The position numbers and the translations under genes were made by a program. Below are positions 17,190 to 26,056 of a stretch of DNA of 50,220 nucleotides, piece by piece. Position 1 is the first letter of the stretch. Each line of letters starts with the position of its first letter. The notes beneath the pieces were generated by a model. That model made no database searches, had not been told where the DNA came from, and saw only the letters and a list, made by a program, of their open reading frames with translations. This stretch comes from Spirochaetia bacterium (lineage in GTDB: Bacteria; Spirochaetota; Spirochaetia; Sphaerochaetales; Sphaerochaetaceae): positions 1 to 50,220 of the forward strand of contig RZYO01000007.1 of NCBI GenBank assembly GCA_009930325.1, given 5' to 3'.

Positions 17190-18884
17190 ATGATTATAAA
17201 TATGAGTGTGATTCCTGGTGGAAAAGCTGGTAAAGTTGGGAAAATAAGTGTTAAATTGAGAGATAAAGTAAACACTGATGATATCCTTGTTCAAGTTGAA
17301 ACTGGTAAAGGAAATAAAGCAATTAAAGCAACAGCTCCAGGAATAATTACTAAAATATTATGTGAAGAAGGAAAAGAAATATTATCTAAAGAAGCAATGT
17401 TTGAATTAGAACCTCTAGATAATACTTCAGATAATAACATTGTTGAAAGTAACACAGTTAATAAAGAAAACACAAAAAGTGAAATTAAAAAAATTGAAAC
17501 AGAATTACTTATTATTGGAGCAGGACCAGGTGGTTATGTAGCTGCTATATATGCTGCAAAAAAAGGTAAAAAAGTAATAATTATAGAAAAAGAGGCACTT
17601 GGTGGGACTTGCTTAAATGTAGGGTGTATACCTACTAAGGCTCTAGTAAAATCATCTGAAGTTTGTCATACAATGAAAAATTCCCAATTATTCGGAATTA
17701 AAACAACAGGTGAAATACAAGTAGATATGAAAAAAGTTATTTCGCAAAAAAATGAAGTTGTTAATAAACTCGTTTCTGGAGTAGATTATTTGATGCAAAA
17801 AAATAAAATAACAGTAATCAAAGGTAATGCATCTTTTATTTCTCCTAATCAAGTTTCTGTTGAAGCAGCTGATAAATATTTAATTAATGCAAAAGATATT
17901 ATTATCGCAACAGGATCTAAAATATCAAAAATTAATATAGAAGGAATTGATCTACCTTTTGTTATGAATAGTACAACAGCATTAGCTTCAAATGATCTAC
18001 CAAAATCAATTACTATTATTGGTGGTGGGGTAATTGGAATGGAATTCGCTTTTATTTATCGAAATCTAGGTGTAGATGTTACTGTAGTAGAATTTATGGA
18101 CAGACTTTTAACAATGGTTGATAAAGAAATTTCCAAAGAAATAGAAAGTATTGCAAAAGAAAATGGTATTAAAATCTTTACTAGTTCAAAAGTAAAAAAG
18201 ATACAAAAAGCAAATAACAATCAAGCAATTATTACCTTTGAAAATGCAAATGGGGAGCTATTACTAATTAGTGATAAAGTTCTATCTGCTATTGGTAGAG
18301 AACCAAATTTAGACAATCTAAATATCGAAAAAGCTAATATCATAATGAATACAAATAAAAAAGGTATATCAGTTGATTCAAAAATGAGAACTAATATCCC
18401 TCATATTTATGCAATTGGTGATGTTACGAATATCATTCAACTAGCCCATGTTGCATCCCATGGTGGAATTACTGCAGTAAATAATATAATTGGTGATGAA
18501 AGTGAGATGGATTATTCAGCAGTACCAAATGTAATATTTACTAATCCTGAAATATCAAGCGTTGGATTAAATGAAGAAGATTGTAAAAAAATGAATATTG
18601 ATTTCACTACAAGTAAATTCAATTATAGAAGTAATGGTAAAGCTTTAACAATGAATGAGAGTAAAGGTTTTATTAAATTAATTAAAGAAAATAATACAAA
18701 TAAATTAGTTGGTGCTAGTATTATCGGAGTTGAAGCCTCCTCTCTAATTAGTACAATTACCTTAGCAATTTCAAAAGGATTAACTGATGAAGATATTAGA
18801 GAAACTATTTTTGCTCATCCAACAACATCAGAAATAATTCACGAGGCTGCTTTAGGATTAAGTTTAGGAGCTTTACACGAATAA
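17190..18884 (+). CDS. lpdA: Dihydrolipoamide dehydrogenase with N-terminal lipoyl-like domain
   Basis: A 564-residue fusion. Residues 5-75 are a biotinyl/lipoyl-type domain in which the usual VETDKA hairpin reads VETGKG, with Lys40 at the attachment position. A charged Asn/Ser-rich linker (77-103) joins it to an E3 flavoenzyme: FAD motif LIIGAGPGGYVAA (107-119), redox disulfide Cys141/Cys146 in GGTCLNVGCIPTKAL, NAD motif IIGGGVIGMEF, and the C-terminal HPTTSE pair of the partner active site. The ATG at 17190 follows GGAG at 17180-17183. With no E1/E2 genes nearby and lplA directly after, it probably carries its own lipoyl group and passes electrons from NADH to a partner, plausibly OsmC. Confidence 0.88.
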   Translation: MIINMSVIPGGKAGKVGKISVKLRDKVNTDDILVQVETGKGNKAIKATAPGIITKILCEEGKEILSKEAMFELEPLDNTSDNNIVESNTVNKENTKSEIKKIETELLIIGAGPGGYVAAIYAAKKGKKVIIIEKEALGGTCLNVGCIPTKALVKSSEVCHTMKNSQLFGIKTTGEIQVDMKKVISQKNEVVNKLVSGVDYLMQKNKITVIKGNASFISPNQVSVEAADKYLINAKDIIIATGSKISKINIEGIDLPFVMNSTTALASNDLPKSITIIGGGVIGMEFAFIYRNLGVDVTVVEFMDRLLTMVDKEISKEIESIAKENGIKIFTSSKVKKIQKANNNQAIITFENANGELLLISDKVLSAIGREPNLDNLNIEKANIIMNTNKKGISVDSKMRTNIPHIYAIGDVTNIIQLAHVASHGGITAVNNIIGDESEMDYSAVPNVIFTNPEISSVGLNEEDCKKMNIDFTTSKFNYRSNGKALTMNESKGFIKLIKENNTNKLVGASIIGVEASSLISTITLAISKGLTDEDIRETIFAHPTTSEIIHEAALGLSLGALHE

Positions 18885-19819
18885 TGAATAAAATTTATAT
18901 ATCCCAAGAAACAGACCCCTATTACAATGTTGCTCTAGAACATCAATTATTACTTGAAGCAAATGATGATACTTTATTATTTTTATGGCAAAATTCATCA
19001 TCTGTAATTTTTGGAAGAAATCAAAACCTTTTCGCAGAAGTTGATACACAATATTTAAAAGAAAATAATATAAGTCCTGTTCGTCGTTTTTCTGGTGGAG
19101 GTGCTGTTTTTCAGGATTTAGGGAATTTAAATTTCACTTTTATTACAAAAGAAAAGAATATTGAAAATGATAAATATTTAAAAGTAATCATCAAGGCATT
19201 GAATTCATTAAATATAAATTGCGAATTTAGTGGTAGAAATGATATCCTGACTAATGGAAAAAAATTTTCTGGGCATGCATATTATACTAGTGATGATAAT
19301 TATCTCTATCATGGAACAATTATGGTAGATGTTAATTTAGATATGCTCACTAAAGTATTAAAACCATCATTCTTAAAATTAAATTCCAAAGCAATTGATT
19401 CTGTAAGAAGCAGAGTAGTAAATTTATCTCAAATTAACAATAAAATTACTACTCAAAAAATTGAGAAAGCTTTAATAAACTCTTTCATTGAAATTTTTGA
19501 AAAAAGTGAACCCTTAAAATTTGTAAATAAAGATAATTATTATGCTCCTTTATTTAAAGAAATTAATAAAGACAATTGGATTTATGGAGAATCTCCAGAA
19601 TTTAGCATAACAATTGAAAAAAAATTTTCTTTTGGGAATGTGGCGTTATCAACTAATATAGAAAATGGGAGAATTAAAAAAATCAAAATTCAAACAGATA
19701 GTCTTATAGTAGCTGATTTCAAAGCATGTGAAGAAGAATTAAAAAGAATGCTTTTTCAAGAAGAGAATATCTTTAATTATGTTGAAAAATATATGAAGGT
19801 GAACTACCTTACAAAATAA
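18884..19819 (+). CDS. lplA: Lipoate-protein ligase
   Basis: LplA activates free lipoate with ATP and transfers it to a lipoyl-domain lysine. The 311-residue protein has the family motif RRFSGGGAVFQDLGNLNF near residue 69 and the catalytic Lys region NGKKFSGHA near 125. A smaller C-terminal accessory domain follows from about 245. The start shares one base with the lpd stop (TAATG), so translation is coupled. The evident substrate is the lipoyl domain of that dehydrogenase. No lipoate synthase (LipA) is in the window, which suggests scavenged lipoate. Confidence 0.92.
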   Translation: MNKIYISQETDPYYNVALEHQLLLEANDDTLLFLWQNSSSVIFGRNQNLFAEVDTQYLKENNISPVRRFSGGGAVFQDLGNLNFTFITKEKNIENDKYLKVIIKALNSLNINCEFSGRNDILTNGKKFSGHAYYTSDDNYLYHGTIMVDVNLDMLTKVLKPSFLKLNSKAIDSVRSRVVNLSQINNKITTQKIEKALINSFIEIFEKSEPLKFVNKDNYYAPLFKEINKDNWIYGESPEFSITIEKKFSFGNVALSTNIENGRIKKIKIQTDSLIVADFKACEEELKRMLFQEENIFNYVEKYMKVNYLTK

Positions 19820-19885
19820 GAGAGGATAGAAAAAAAGATTAAAATATAATATTATTAGTTTATAAAGAATTAGGTTGGTGAATAA

Positions 19886-20314
19886 ATGTTTAATTTAGAT
19901 GATTGTTTTGCTTTAATAACAAGTCGTAGTGGTAAAATTTTTGCAAAAAAATTAGATGAAAAACTTTCCTCAAAAGGTATATCAAGAACCCAATGGATTG
20001 CTATGTATTATATTCATACAAGTGAAAATATAACCCAAAAAGGGCTTGCTGATAAAATGGCAATAAAAGAACCAACTGTTGCTAGAATGCTACAAAAAAT
20101 GGAATTTGAAGGCTCTTTACTTCGTGATGGTTGTAATGAAGATAAAAGAATTAAATATTTAAAATTAAGCGAAAAAGGTACTAAAGATTTTTTAAAATTA
20201 ATGCCTATTGTTGAACAATTTAAAAATAATACAATTTCAAATATTAATGAGAATGATCTTCACACATTCACTAAAGTACTAAATCAAATGATAGAAAATA
20301 CTTTAAATTTATAA
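19886..20314 (+). CDS. MarR-family regulator of the osmC-lpd-lplA cluster
   Basis: A 142-residue MarR protein with a winged helix: SENITQKGLADKMAIKEPTVARMLQKMEFEGSL-type recognition region near residues 50-78 and the wing near RDGCNEDKRIKYLKL (79-93). The Cys in the wing (DGCNEDK) could be a redox sensor, but OhrR-type sensors carry theirs near the N terminus, so this is speculation. The gene starts 66 bases after lplA and ends with its own terminator. It probably binds the palindrome at 16607-16628. Its Shine-Dalgarno is weak, which suits low regulator levels. Confidence 0.85.
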   Translation: MFNLDDCFALITSRSGKIFAKKLDEKLSSKGISRTQWIAMYYIHTSENITQKGLADKMAIKEPTVARMLQKMEFEGSLLRDGCNEDKRIKYLKLSEKGTKDFLKLMPIVEQFKNNTISNINENDLHTFTKVLNQMIENTLNL

Positions 20315-20343
20315 TATTAGTAAATATGAATTTTTAATATAAC

Positions 20344-20372
20344 AAGCCTTTTTGAAAATATCAAAAAGGCTT
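20344..20372. terminator. Terminator at the end of the osmC-marR cluster
   Basis: A perfect 12-bp stem (aagcctttttga with tcaaaaaggctt) and 5-base loop lies between convergent genes and can serve both the marR gene and the phosphoesterase gene. Confidence 0.82.
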
Positions 20373-20413
20373 AATTATTTAGTTTATATTTAAATATCTA
20401 ATTGAAAAAAATA

Positions 20414-21583
20414 CTAATTATTTTTTACAACTGTACTGTATAAATCGATTCCATTTTGATCTTTATAAGTTAATTTTAAAGAATCTTTATAAACTTGAAG
20501 ATCAAGATATCCAAAATGTGTATTGTCTAACCAAACTGATTGAGGAGAAATATATTCACTAGCTCTATCTAAAAGGCCACCCATGGTTCCAATAATACTA
20601 TAAGAAGTATTACTATGTTTTAAAAATTCCATTAAATGATTGTGTCCACTTAGAACAAGTTCAACATTATATTTTTCAAGTATAGAATCTACATTTTCAA
20701 TAACATCTTTATTATCATACCATTCTTTACCTGTTTCAGGGTCTTTATATCCTGAACAATAACCAAAGCAGTGAGATAACACAATTATCATATCTTCTTG
20801 AGGAATTTCTTCTAGTTGAGAAATTAACCAAGTTTCTTGTTTTTTATTAAATTCTTTTGCATCCCAAAGAAGGTCTAAAGTTATAATATGAAAATTATCA
20901 TAATCTATTCTGCTGTAGAAATTTTCTTGATTTTTTTGGAAATATTTTTTGAAGAAAACAGTACCATTTATTAATGCATCATGATTTCCTAAGAGAACAT
21001 GAATAGGAGTTCCATTTAAATTATTTTCAAACTCTTTGAGTGCTAAATCATAACTAGAGTAAGTTGATCCTATTTCAGATACATCGCCTAAACATAAAAA
21101 ACCATCATAATTAGAATCACCAATAGTTTTAAGTATTTGTGTTCTTGCATCTTGATTACTATTCTCGCTTCCCCAGTGAGGGTCTGAGGATATAGCAAGT
21201 TTTAATAAAGGTTCATTTTCTCTTAATGAATTATTACTTTCAATTTCTTTCAGATTATAATTACTCTCAACTTTTGAAAAAGTTGGAATAATCAAAACTA
21301 AAAATAAGGCAATAGTGATAAGTGATACTAATGAAGAAGTAATCAAAGAAATCCATTTTAACAATTTCTTATTTTTTTTATTCTTAAAATTAATTAATGA
21401 AACTAGAAATAAAGTTATTATTATTAAATCAGAGGCCCAAAGCGATAATAAAATCCTATTATATTGGGGATTCCAACGACACAAACCTGTAAAACCATGA
21501 AGATTTGTTAGCCATAATAAAACTAAAGTTGATACTAGAATTAGTATAATATTAACAATTTGAATATTTTTTATTTTTTTCAT
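20414..21583 (-). CDS. Membrane-anchored metallophosphoesterase
   Basis: A 389-residue protein with three N-terminal membrane helices (about 7-28, 43-63, 75-98) followed by a calcineurin-type phosphoesterase domain. The dinuclear metal motifs are all present: SDPHWG near 138, LGDVSE near 165, GNHDAL near 200, VLSHCFG near 272 and SGHNHL near 318. The catalytic domain follows an odd number of helices and is likely extracytoplasmic. The closest functional type may be a phospholipid, UDP-diacylglucosamine or nucleotide phosphoesterase; the substrate is unknown. The ATG at 21583 follows GAGG; an ATG 11 codons upstream lacks a binding site. Confidence 0.82.
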   Translation of the reverse strand: MKKIKNIQIVNIILILVSTLVLLWLTNLHGFTGLCRWNPQYNRILLSLWASDLIIITLFLVSLINFKNKKNKKLLKWISLITSSLVSLITIALFLVLIIPTFSKVESNYNLKEIESNNSLRENEPLLKLAISSDPHWGSENSNQDARTQILKTIGDSNYDGFLCLGDVSEIGSTYSSYDLALKEFENNLNGTPIHVLLGNHDALINGTVFFKKYFQKNQENFYSRIDYDNFHIITLDLLWDAKEFNKKQETWLISQLEEIPQEDMIIVLSHCFGYCSGYKDPETGKEWYDNKDVIENVDSILEKYNVELVLSGHNHLMEFLKHSNTSYSIIGTMGGLLDRASEYISPQSVWLDNTHFGYLDLQVYKDSLKLTYKDQNGIDLYSTVVKNN

Positions 21584-21927
21584 TTTTACCTCAACTGTCT
21601 TATTATAATAACACATTAATTTATTTGCTGCTCTAAATATTTATTTAAAAACATGTTATGAAACAGTATTTAAAAAAAGAGTGAAAATAATAAATATCTA
21701 TTATTCATAAAAATCAAATTATCAAATAAAAAAGTCGATAAATACAAATAATTTAAAATTACAATAACTATTTTAATAAAAAATTAAATTATCAGCTTTA
21801 ATATCTTATTTGATAAATATGATAAAAATCACATTTTGTTGCTATTAGTAATATTTTCTAGCCTTGAGTATTATCCCCATGCTATAATACTTTTTAAATA
21901 TTACATTTTATATTGGAGGATTTCTCA
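21584..21927. other. Intergenic region with extended -10 promoter for the FAD enzyme
   Basis: Very AT-rich and without a gene. The only clear element is an extended -10, TGC-TATAAT at 21880-21888 on the plus strand, about 40 bases before the GTG start at 21928 and without a good -35. The minus-strand phosphoesterase promoter must also lie here but was not resolved. Confidence 0.55.
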
Positions 21928-23529
21928 GTGACTAAACATAACAATATTATAATTGTTGGAGGTGGAATATCTGGCTTGACAACAGCAACCTCTCTAGCTA
22001 TGAGAGGACATTCAGTATTAGTTTTAGAAAAAAATGAAAATTGTGGTGGGTTAGTCAATTCTTTTTCGAGAGATGGATTTCTTTTTGATGGTGGTATTAG
22101 AGCTGTTGAAAATGCTGGAATGGTAAAACCAATGCTAAAAGAACTTAATATTGACTTACCATTTTTACCTAGCAAAGTTTCAATTGGAGTAGAAGATAAA
22201 ATTATTAATGCTGATAGTAAAGAAAGTTTAAAAGCATATGAAAAACTTCTTAAAGAATTATATCCCGATAGTAAAGAAGATGTAGAGAAAGTTATTAAAG
22301 TCATTGCAAAGTTTGATATTTATATGCAAGTGCTTTTTGGAAGTGATAGTCCTTTCTTTAAAGATATTAAAAGAGATTTCAAATATTATTTTACAACTTT
22401 CCCAATTTGGATTGCCAGATTTTTAGCAACAGGTGCGGCTATTATGAAAATGCAAATGCCAATGGAAAAATTTTTAAACAATTTAATAAAAAATAAATCA
22501 TTAAATGACATTATTTCTCAACATTTCTTTAAAAAAACTCCAGCCTTCTTTGCAATGAGTTATTTCTCCTTATATCCAGATTATAACTATCCAAAAGGAG
22601 GAGTAGGAAGTATTCCAAAAGCTCTAAGTAAACGACTTGAAGAAATAGGTTCACAAGTTAAAACAAATACTGAAATTATTAAACTTGATGCAAATAAAAA
22701 AGTATTAACAGATAAAGAAGGAAATCAATATACTTATGATAAACTCATTTGGTGTGCCGATATGAAACTCCTTTATAGTATGATTAATGCTGAAGATTTT
22801 TCAAAAGAATATAAAGAAAATATTAAAAAAGAACAAAGTAAAATTTTATCAAGTTTTGGAGCAGAATCTATTTATACTCTTTTTTTAGAAATCAATCTCC
22901 CGCCTTCTTATTTTAAAGAAATTTCCGAAGGGCATTTCTTCTATACTCCATCAAAAATAGGATTAGGAGAATTACATCGTTCTAAACTCTCAAGTATTCT
23001 TGAAAACTGGAAAAATATTGATAGAAAAGATTTTTATTTATGGCTTAAAGAATTCTGTGATTTAAATACTTATGAAATCTCTATCCCTGCTTTAAATGAT
23101 AGTGATACAGCACCAGAGGGAAAAACAGGATTTATTGCAAGTTTCCTTTTTGATTATGAACTTACAAAAAGAATTGAAGAAGATGGTTGGTATGATGATT
23201 TTGAAAACCATATCAATAATTACATAATTGAAGCTCTCACAAACTCTGTATATCCTAAATTAAAAGATAATATAATTACATCCTTTAGTGCGAGCCCTCT
23301 TACAATTAATAGAAGTGTAAACAGTTCAGAAGGTGCAATTGTTGGTTGGTCCTTTGAACAAGAAATTCCAATTTCTGCTAGCATGTTAAATATGAAAAAG
23401 GCTGTTATTACACCAATAAAAGATTTATATCGAGCAGGACAATGGACAGCTAGCCCAGCAGGATTACCTACTTGTATTATGACAGCAAAAATGGCTGCAG
23501 ATTTAGTCCATTCACAATTAAATAAATAA
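21928..23529 (+). CDS. CrtI/CrtISO-like FAD-dependent oxidoreductase
   Basis: A 533-residue flavoprotein of the phytoene desaturase / carotenoid isomerase superfamily. It shows the FAD dinucleotide fold IIIVGGGISGLTTATSLA at the N terminus, the second FAD strand LVLEKNENCGGLVNSF, and the C-terminal RAGQWTASPAGLP that closes the flavin site. The GTG at 21928 follows a strong GGAGGA at 21915-21920. There is no phytoene synthase or other carotenoid gene nearby, so the substrate is unknown; such orphan members have been annotated as retinol saturase-like or prolycopene isomerase-like. It is monocistronic with a strong terminator. Confidence 0.82.
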   Translation: MTKHNNIIIVGGGISGLTTATSLAMRGHSVLVLEKNENCGGLVNSFSRDGFLFDGGIRAVENAGMVKPMLKELNIDLPFLPSKVSIGVEDKIINADSKESLKAYEKLLKELYPDSKEDVEKVIKVIAKFDIYMQVLFGSDSPFFKDIKRDFKYYFTTFPIWIARFLATGAAIMKMQMPMEKFLNNLIKNKSLNDIISQHFFKKTPAFFAMSYFSLYPDYNYPKGGVGSIPKALSKRLEEIGSQVKTNTEIIKLDANKKVLTDKEGNQYTYDKLIWCADMKLLYSMINAEDFSKEYKENIKKEQSKILSSFGAESIYTLFLEINLPPSYFKEISEGHFFYTPSKIGLGELHRSKLSSILENWKNIDRKDFYLWLKEFCDLNTYEISIPALNDSDTAPEGKTGFIASFLFDYELTKRIEEDGWYDDFENHINNYIIEALTNSVYPKLKDNIITSFSASPLTINRSVNSSEGAIVGWSFEQEIPISASMLNMKKAVITPIKDLYRAGQWTASPAGLPTCIMTAKMAADLVHSQLNK

Positions 23530-23551
23530 AACTGTAAAAGAATTATTTAAC

Positions 23552-23593
23552 AAAAAAATCTCTCTTGAATATTAAATCAAAAGAGATTTTTTT
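23552..23593. terminator. Terminator between the FAD enzyme and the diguanylate cyclase
   Basis: A 12-bp stem (aaaaaaatctct with agagattttttt) has A and T runs on opposite sides, so it can act in both directions for these convergent genes. Confidence 0.83.
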
Positions 23594-23614
23594 TATTATA
23601 TTAATTTATCTTAA

Positions 23615-24967
23615 TTAGTCATTATGACAAACAACTTTATTTCTTCCTGTTTCTTTAGCTAAATAAAGAGCTTTATCAGCAATAACAACTAGATTGCTTT
23701 CATCGTTTACTTCATTCTCAGGGAAAGAAGAGTATCCTGCACTAATAGTTGTTTTAATTTCTTGATCATTATATTTGATTAAACTATCTTCCACCATATG
23801 GCGTAATCTTTCAGCAACGAATTTTGTATCTTCTTTTGAAGCTCCAGGTAATATTACAAGAAATTCTTCGCCACCAAATCTTATAATAAAATCACCTTCT
23901 CTAACTGCCATACGAGATATTTTAGCAATATTTACAAGAACTCTATCTCCCACTGTATGACCATATGTATCATTAACTGTTTTAAAGTGATCAATGTCAA
24001 ACATAATAAGCCCAAGATGAAGATTGTTTCTTACAGCTCTTGAGAACTCTTCTTTTAATCTAAGCATTCCAAATCTTCTATTATATAAATTAGTTAATGG
24101 ATCGTTAGCAGCAAGTTTTTGAAGTTGTTCATATGTAATTGCATTTCTGAATGAAAGGGCAAGTCCTCTTATAAACATTTCAAATGCATAAGTATTTTCA
24201 TCAATAAATTTTGAAGAAGAGGAAATAATTAAAACACCAATAGGCAAATTTTTATATAACAAAGGTTCAACTATAGTCTCTATTGGAGTGAATGTTGTTA
24301 AAGGAGTTTCTATTTTAATTGAACTTGTTAAACTAAATTTTTGTCTTGTCTTATTTTTTAGTGCACTCCAAACAGCATCATTGGTAACAAGAGATTCAGG
24401 AGTTTTAATATTTATTGAAGCTGCTATTTCTAGTTCTCCACCTTGTTCATAAAGAATTGCGCCAGCCTGAGCACCCATAAAATCATTAATTTGAACTAAG
24501 GCTTTTTGAGCTAATTGTTCGATTTCTAATTGACTAGATAACATTTCATTAAAATTTTTAATAGCTTGTTCATTTCTCATTGAATTTGATAGAGTATGTA
24601 CTAAATCATTAAAAGCATTTGCACTGTCCCCTATAACATCAACTGAATCAACGTTAATTATACAATTATCTTCACATCCTTCTAATTCAGATATTGATAA
24701 CCCTTTACCTAATTTATTTTTAACATAACTCATTCTATCTGCAAGCAGTCTCATCCTATTTCCAACAATACTTCTTGCAAGTATAATATTCACAGTACCA
24801 ACAAATATCCCTGCTAAAATACAAAGTGTAACAAAAGTTGGAGTCAAAATATAAGATTTAGGAACCCCTGCAACAATTACAAAATATGGAAAAATAATTC
24901 CAATCACCAATCCAAAACCAATCATAAAAATGGCTAAATCTTTAAAAACACTTTTCGTTATTCTCAC
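23615..24967 (-). CDS. Membrane GAF-GGDEF diguanylate cyclase
   Basis: A 450-residue protein with two N-terminal membrane helices (about 9-31 and 42-66). A linker leads to a GAF-like sensor domain (about 140-275) and a C-terminal GGDEF domain (about 285-450). The active site reads RFGGEEF, a functional variant. Five residues upstream is an RxxD inhibitory site (REGD), so product feedback by c-di-GMP is expected. The start is a GTG preceded by GAGG. There is no EAL domain or partner gene, so it is a stand-alone sensor. Confidence 0.92.
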   Translation of the reverse strand: MRITKSVFKDLAIFMIGFGLVIGIIFPYFVIVAGVPKSYILTPTFVTLCILAGIFVGTVNIILARSIVGNRMRLLADRMSYVKNKLGKGLSISELEGCEDNCIINVDSVDVIGDSANAFNDLVHTLSNSMRNEQAIKNFNEMLSSQLEIEQLAQKALVQINDFMGAQAGAILYEQGGELEIAASINIKTPESLVTNDAVWSALKNKTRQKFSLTSSIKIETPLTTFTPIETIVEPLLYKNLPIGVLIISSSSKFIDENTYAFEMFIRGLALSFRNAITYEQLQKLAANDPLTNLYNRRFGMLRLKEEFSRAVRNNLHLGLIMFDIDHFKTVNDTYGHTVGDRVLVNIAKISRMAVREGDFIIRFGGEEFLVILPGASKEDTKFVAERLRHMVEDSLIKYNDQEIKTTISAGYSSFPENEVNDESNLVVIADKALYLAKETGRNKVVCHND

Positions 24968-25432
24968 TTTTAAATCCTCACAAATAAAACTCAGTAAATT
25001 CTTTTCATTAATTATATAAAATTATTTTTTAACAAGCAATAAAGTTATATTAATTAATAAAAAATGCAAATCAGTAAAAGAGTATCACAAATTTATTATT
25101 AAATGATAGAAAAATAATACAAAACATCAAATATTTAATGGTTTTGATTAAATTCAATAAAATATTATAGATAAAAGATAAAAAAATATTTCAAAATTGT
25201 TAATAAGCTATAAATTTTACTTTTTATTTAGCAACCAATTTAATTCAAATTCTATTCTTTTTTTAATTTTTTAATTATTGACTAAAAAATTATTTATTAT
25301 TATATTGTTTGATATTGAACTATTTAGAACTAAACTATTTAGTACTAAATGATTATTTTATCAAATAATTTAAATATAATATTATAAAATTAATTATTAA
25401 ATAAGTTTTGTAACTTTTGGAGAAAAAAAATA
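24968..25432. other. 465-base AT-rich intergenic region
   Basis: No gene or RNA was recognised. The right-hand quarter holds the marR promoter and operators described separately. The left side must contain the diguanylate cyclase promoter, which was not resolved. The remainder is nearly pure A/T. Confidence 0.5.
25278..25350 (+). promoter_or_regulatory. Promoter and tandem palindromic operators for the marR-ABC exporter operon
   Basis: TTGACT (25278-25283), 17 bases and TATATT (25301-25306) form a good promoter. Directly downstream are two adjoining 15-bp direct repeats, CTATTTAGWACTAAA at 25320-25334 and 25335-25349. Each is a palindrome; the second contains the perfect ATTTAGTACTAAAT (25337-25350). 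Two MarR dimers side by side just past the transcription start would block transcription. The MarR gene follows 83 bases later. Confidence 0.7.
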
Positions 25433-25903
25433 ATGGATAAAAATCTAAATTGTGAATTAATTCAATCAATTTTTCAATTTAAAAAAATGATTCATAAAGG
25501 GTTTAGCTTAGAAACACTTAATAACAAAATAAATATGACTGAACTTATAATAATGAATGAAATTGTAAATAATACATTTGATCCAAAAGATAATGTTAAA
25601 ATTTCAGATTTAAAAAAGTATTTATCTATCTCAAAAGGTGCTATTTCTCAGAATTTAGCAAGCCTAGAAAAAAAAGGCTATATAAAAAGAACTATAGACG
25701 AAAGTAATAGAAGAAATGTAATAGTAACATTAACTGATGAAGGAAGAGAAATAATGAATGAGCATTATTCTCAATTCAGTCAAAGACTAGAGAAAATAGT
25801 TAGTAGACTTGGTGAAGAAAACGTAAAACAAATGATTAAGATTGTAGATCAAATGACAGAAATTTCTAATGAAATTAATAATGAATTGAGTCCAAAAAAT
25901 TAA
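25433..25903 (+). CDS. MarR-family repressor of the ABC exporter
   Basis: A 156-residue MarR protein. The winged helix covers about residues 45-105: VKISDLKKYLSISKGAIS as helix-turn-helix, then LEKKGYIKRTIDESNRRNV as the wing. Long terminal helices supply dimerisation. GGAG at 25419-25422 precedes the ATG. It lies first in a transcript with a heterodimeric exporter and probably senses an exported drug or lipophilic compound. It has one Cys, at residue 7. Confidence 0.9.
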   Translation: MDKNLNCELIQSIFQFKKMIHKGFSLETLNNKINMTELIIMNEIVNNTFDPKDNVKISDLKKYLSISKGAISQNLASLEKKGYIKRTIDESNRRNVIVTLTDEGREIMNEHYSQFSQRLEKIVSRLGEENVKQMIKIVDQMTEISNEINNELSPKN

Positions 25904-26056
25904 TAAGTATATTTATAAATTATTTTTAAAATAATCACAAAAATTAATAAAATGCTTTCAACTTATAAAATTATAAAAGCTTAATGAAAAGTAAGAATTT
26001 TTTATTAAAAAAATAAATTGAATGTGAGAATAAAAAAATCAAGGAGACAATTTCAC

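Noticed and set aside
16684-18884. Part of a pyruvate or 2-oxoglutarate dehydrogenase operon
   Set aside because: No E1 or E2 gene is near; the neighbours are OsmC, lipoate ligase and MarR.
25320-25350. CRISPR or tandem-repeat array
   Set aside because: Only two units without spacers, each palindromic and located at a promoter, which fits operators.
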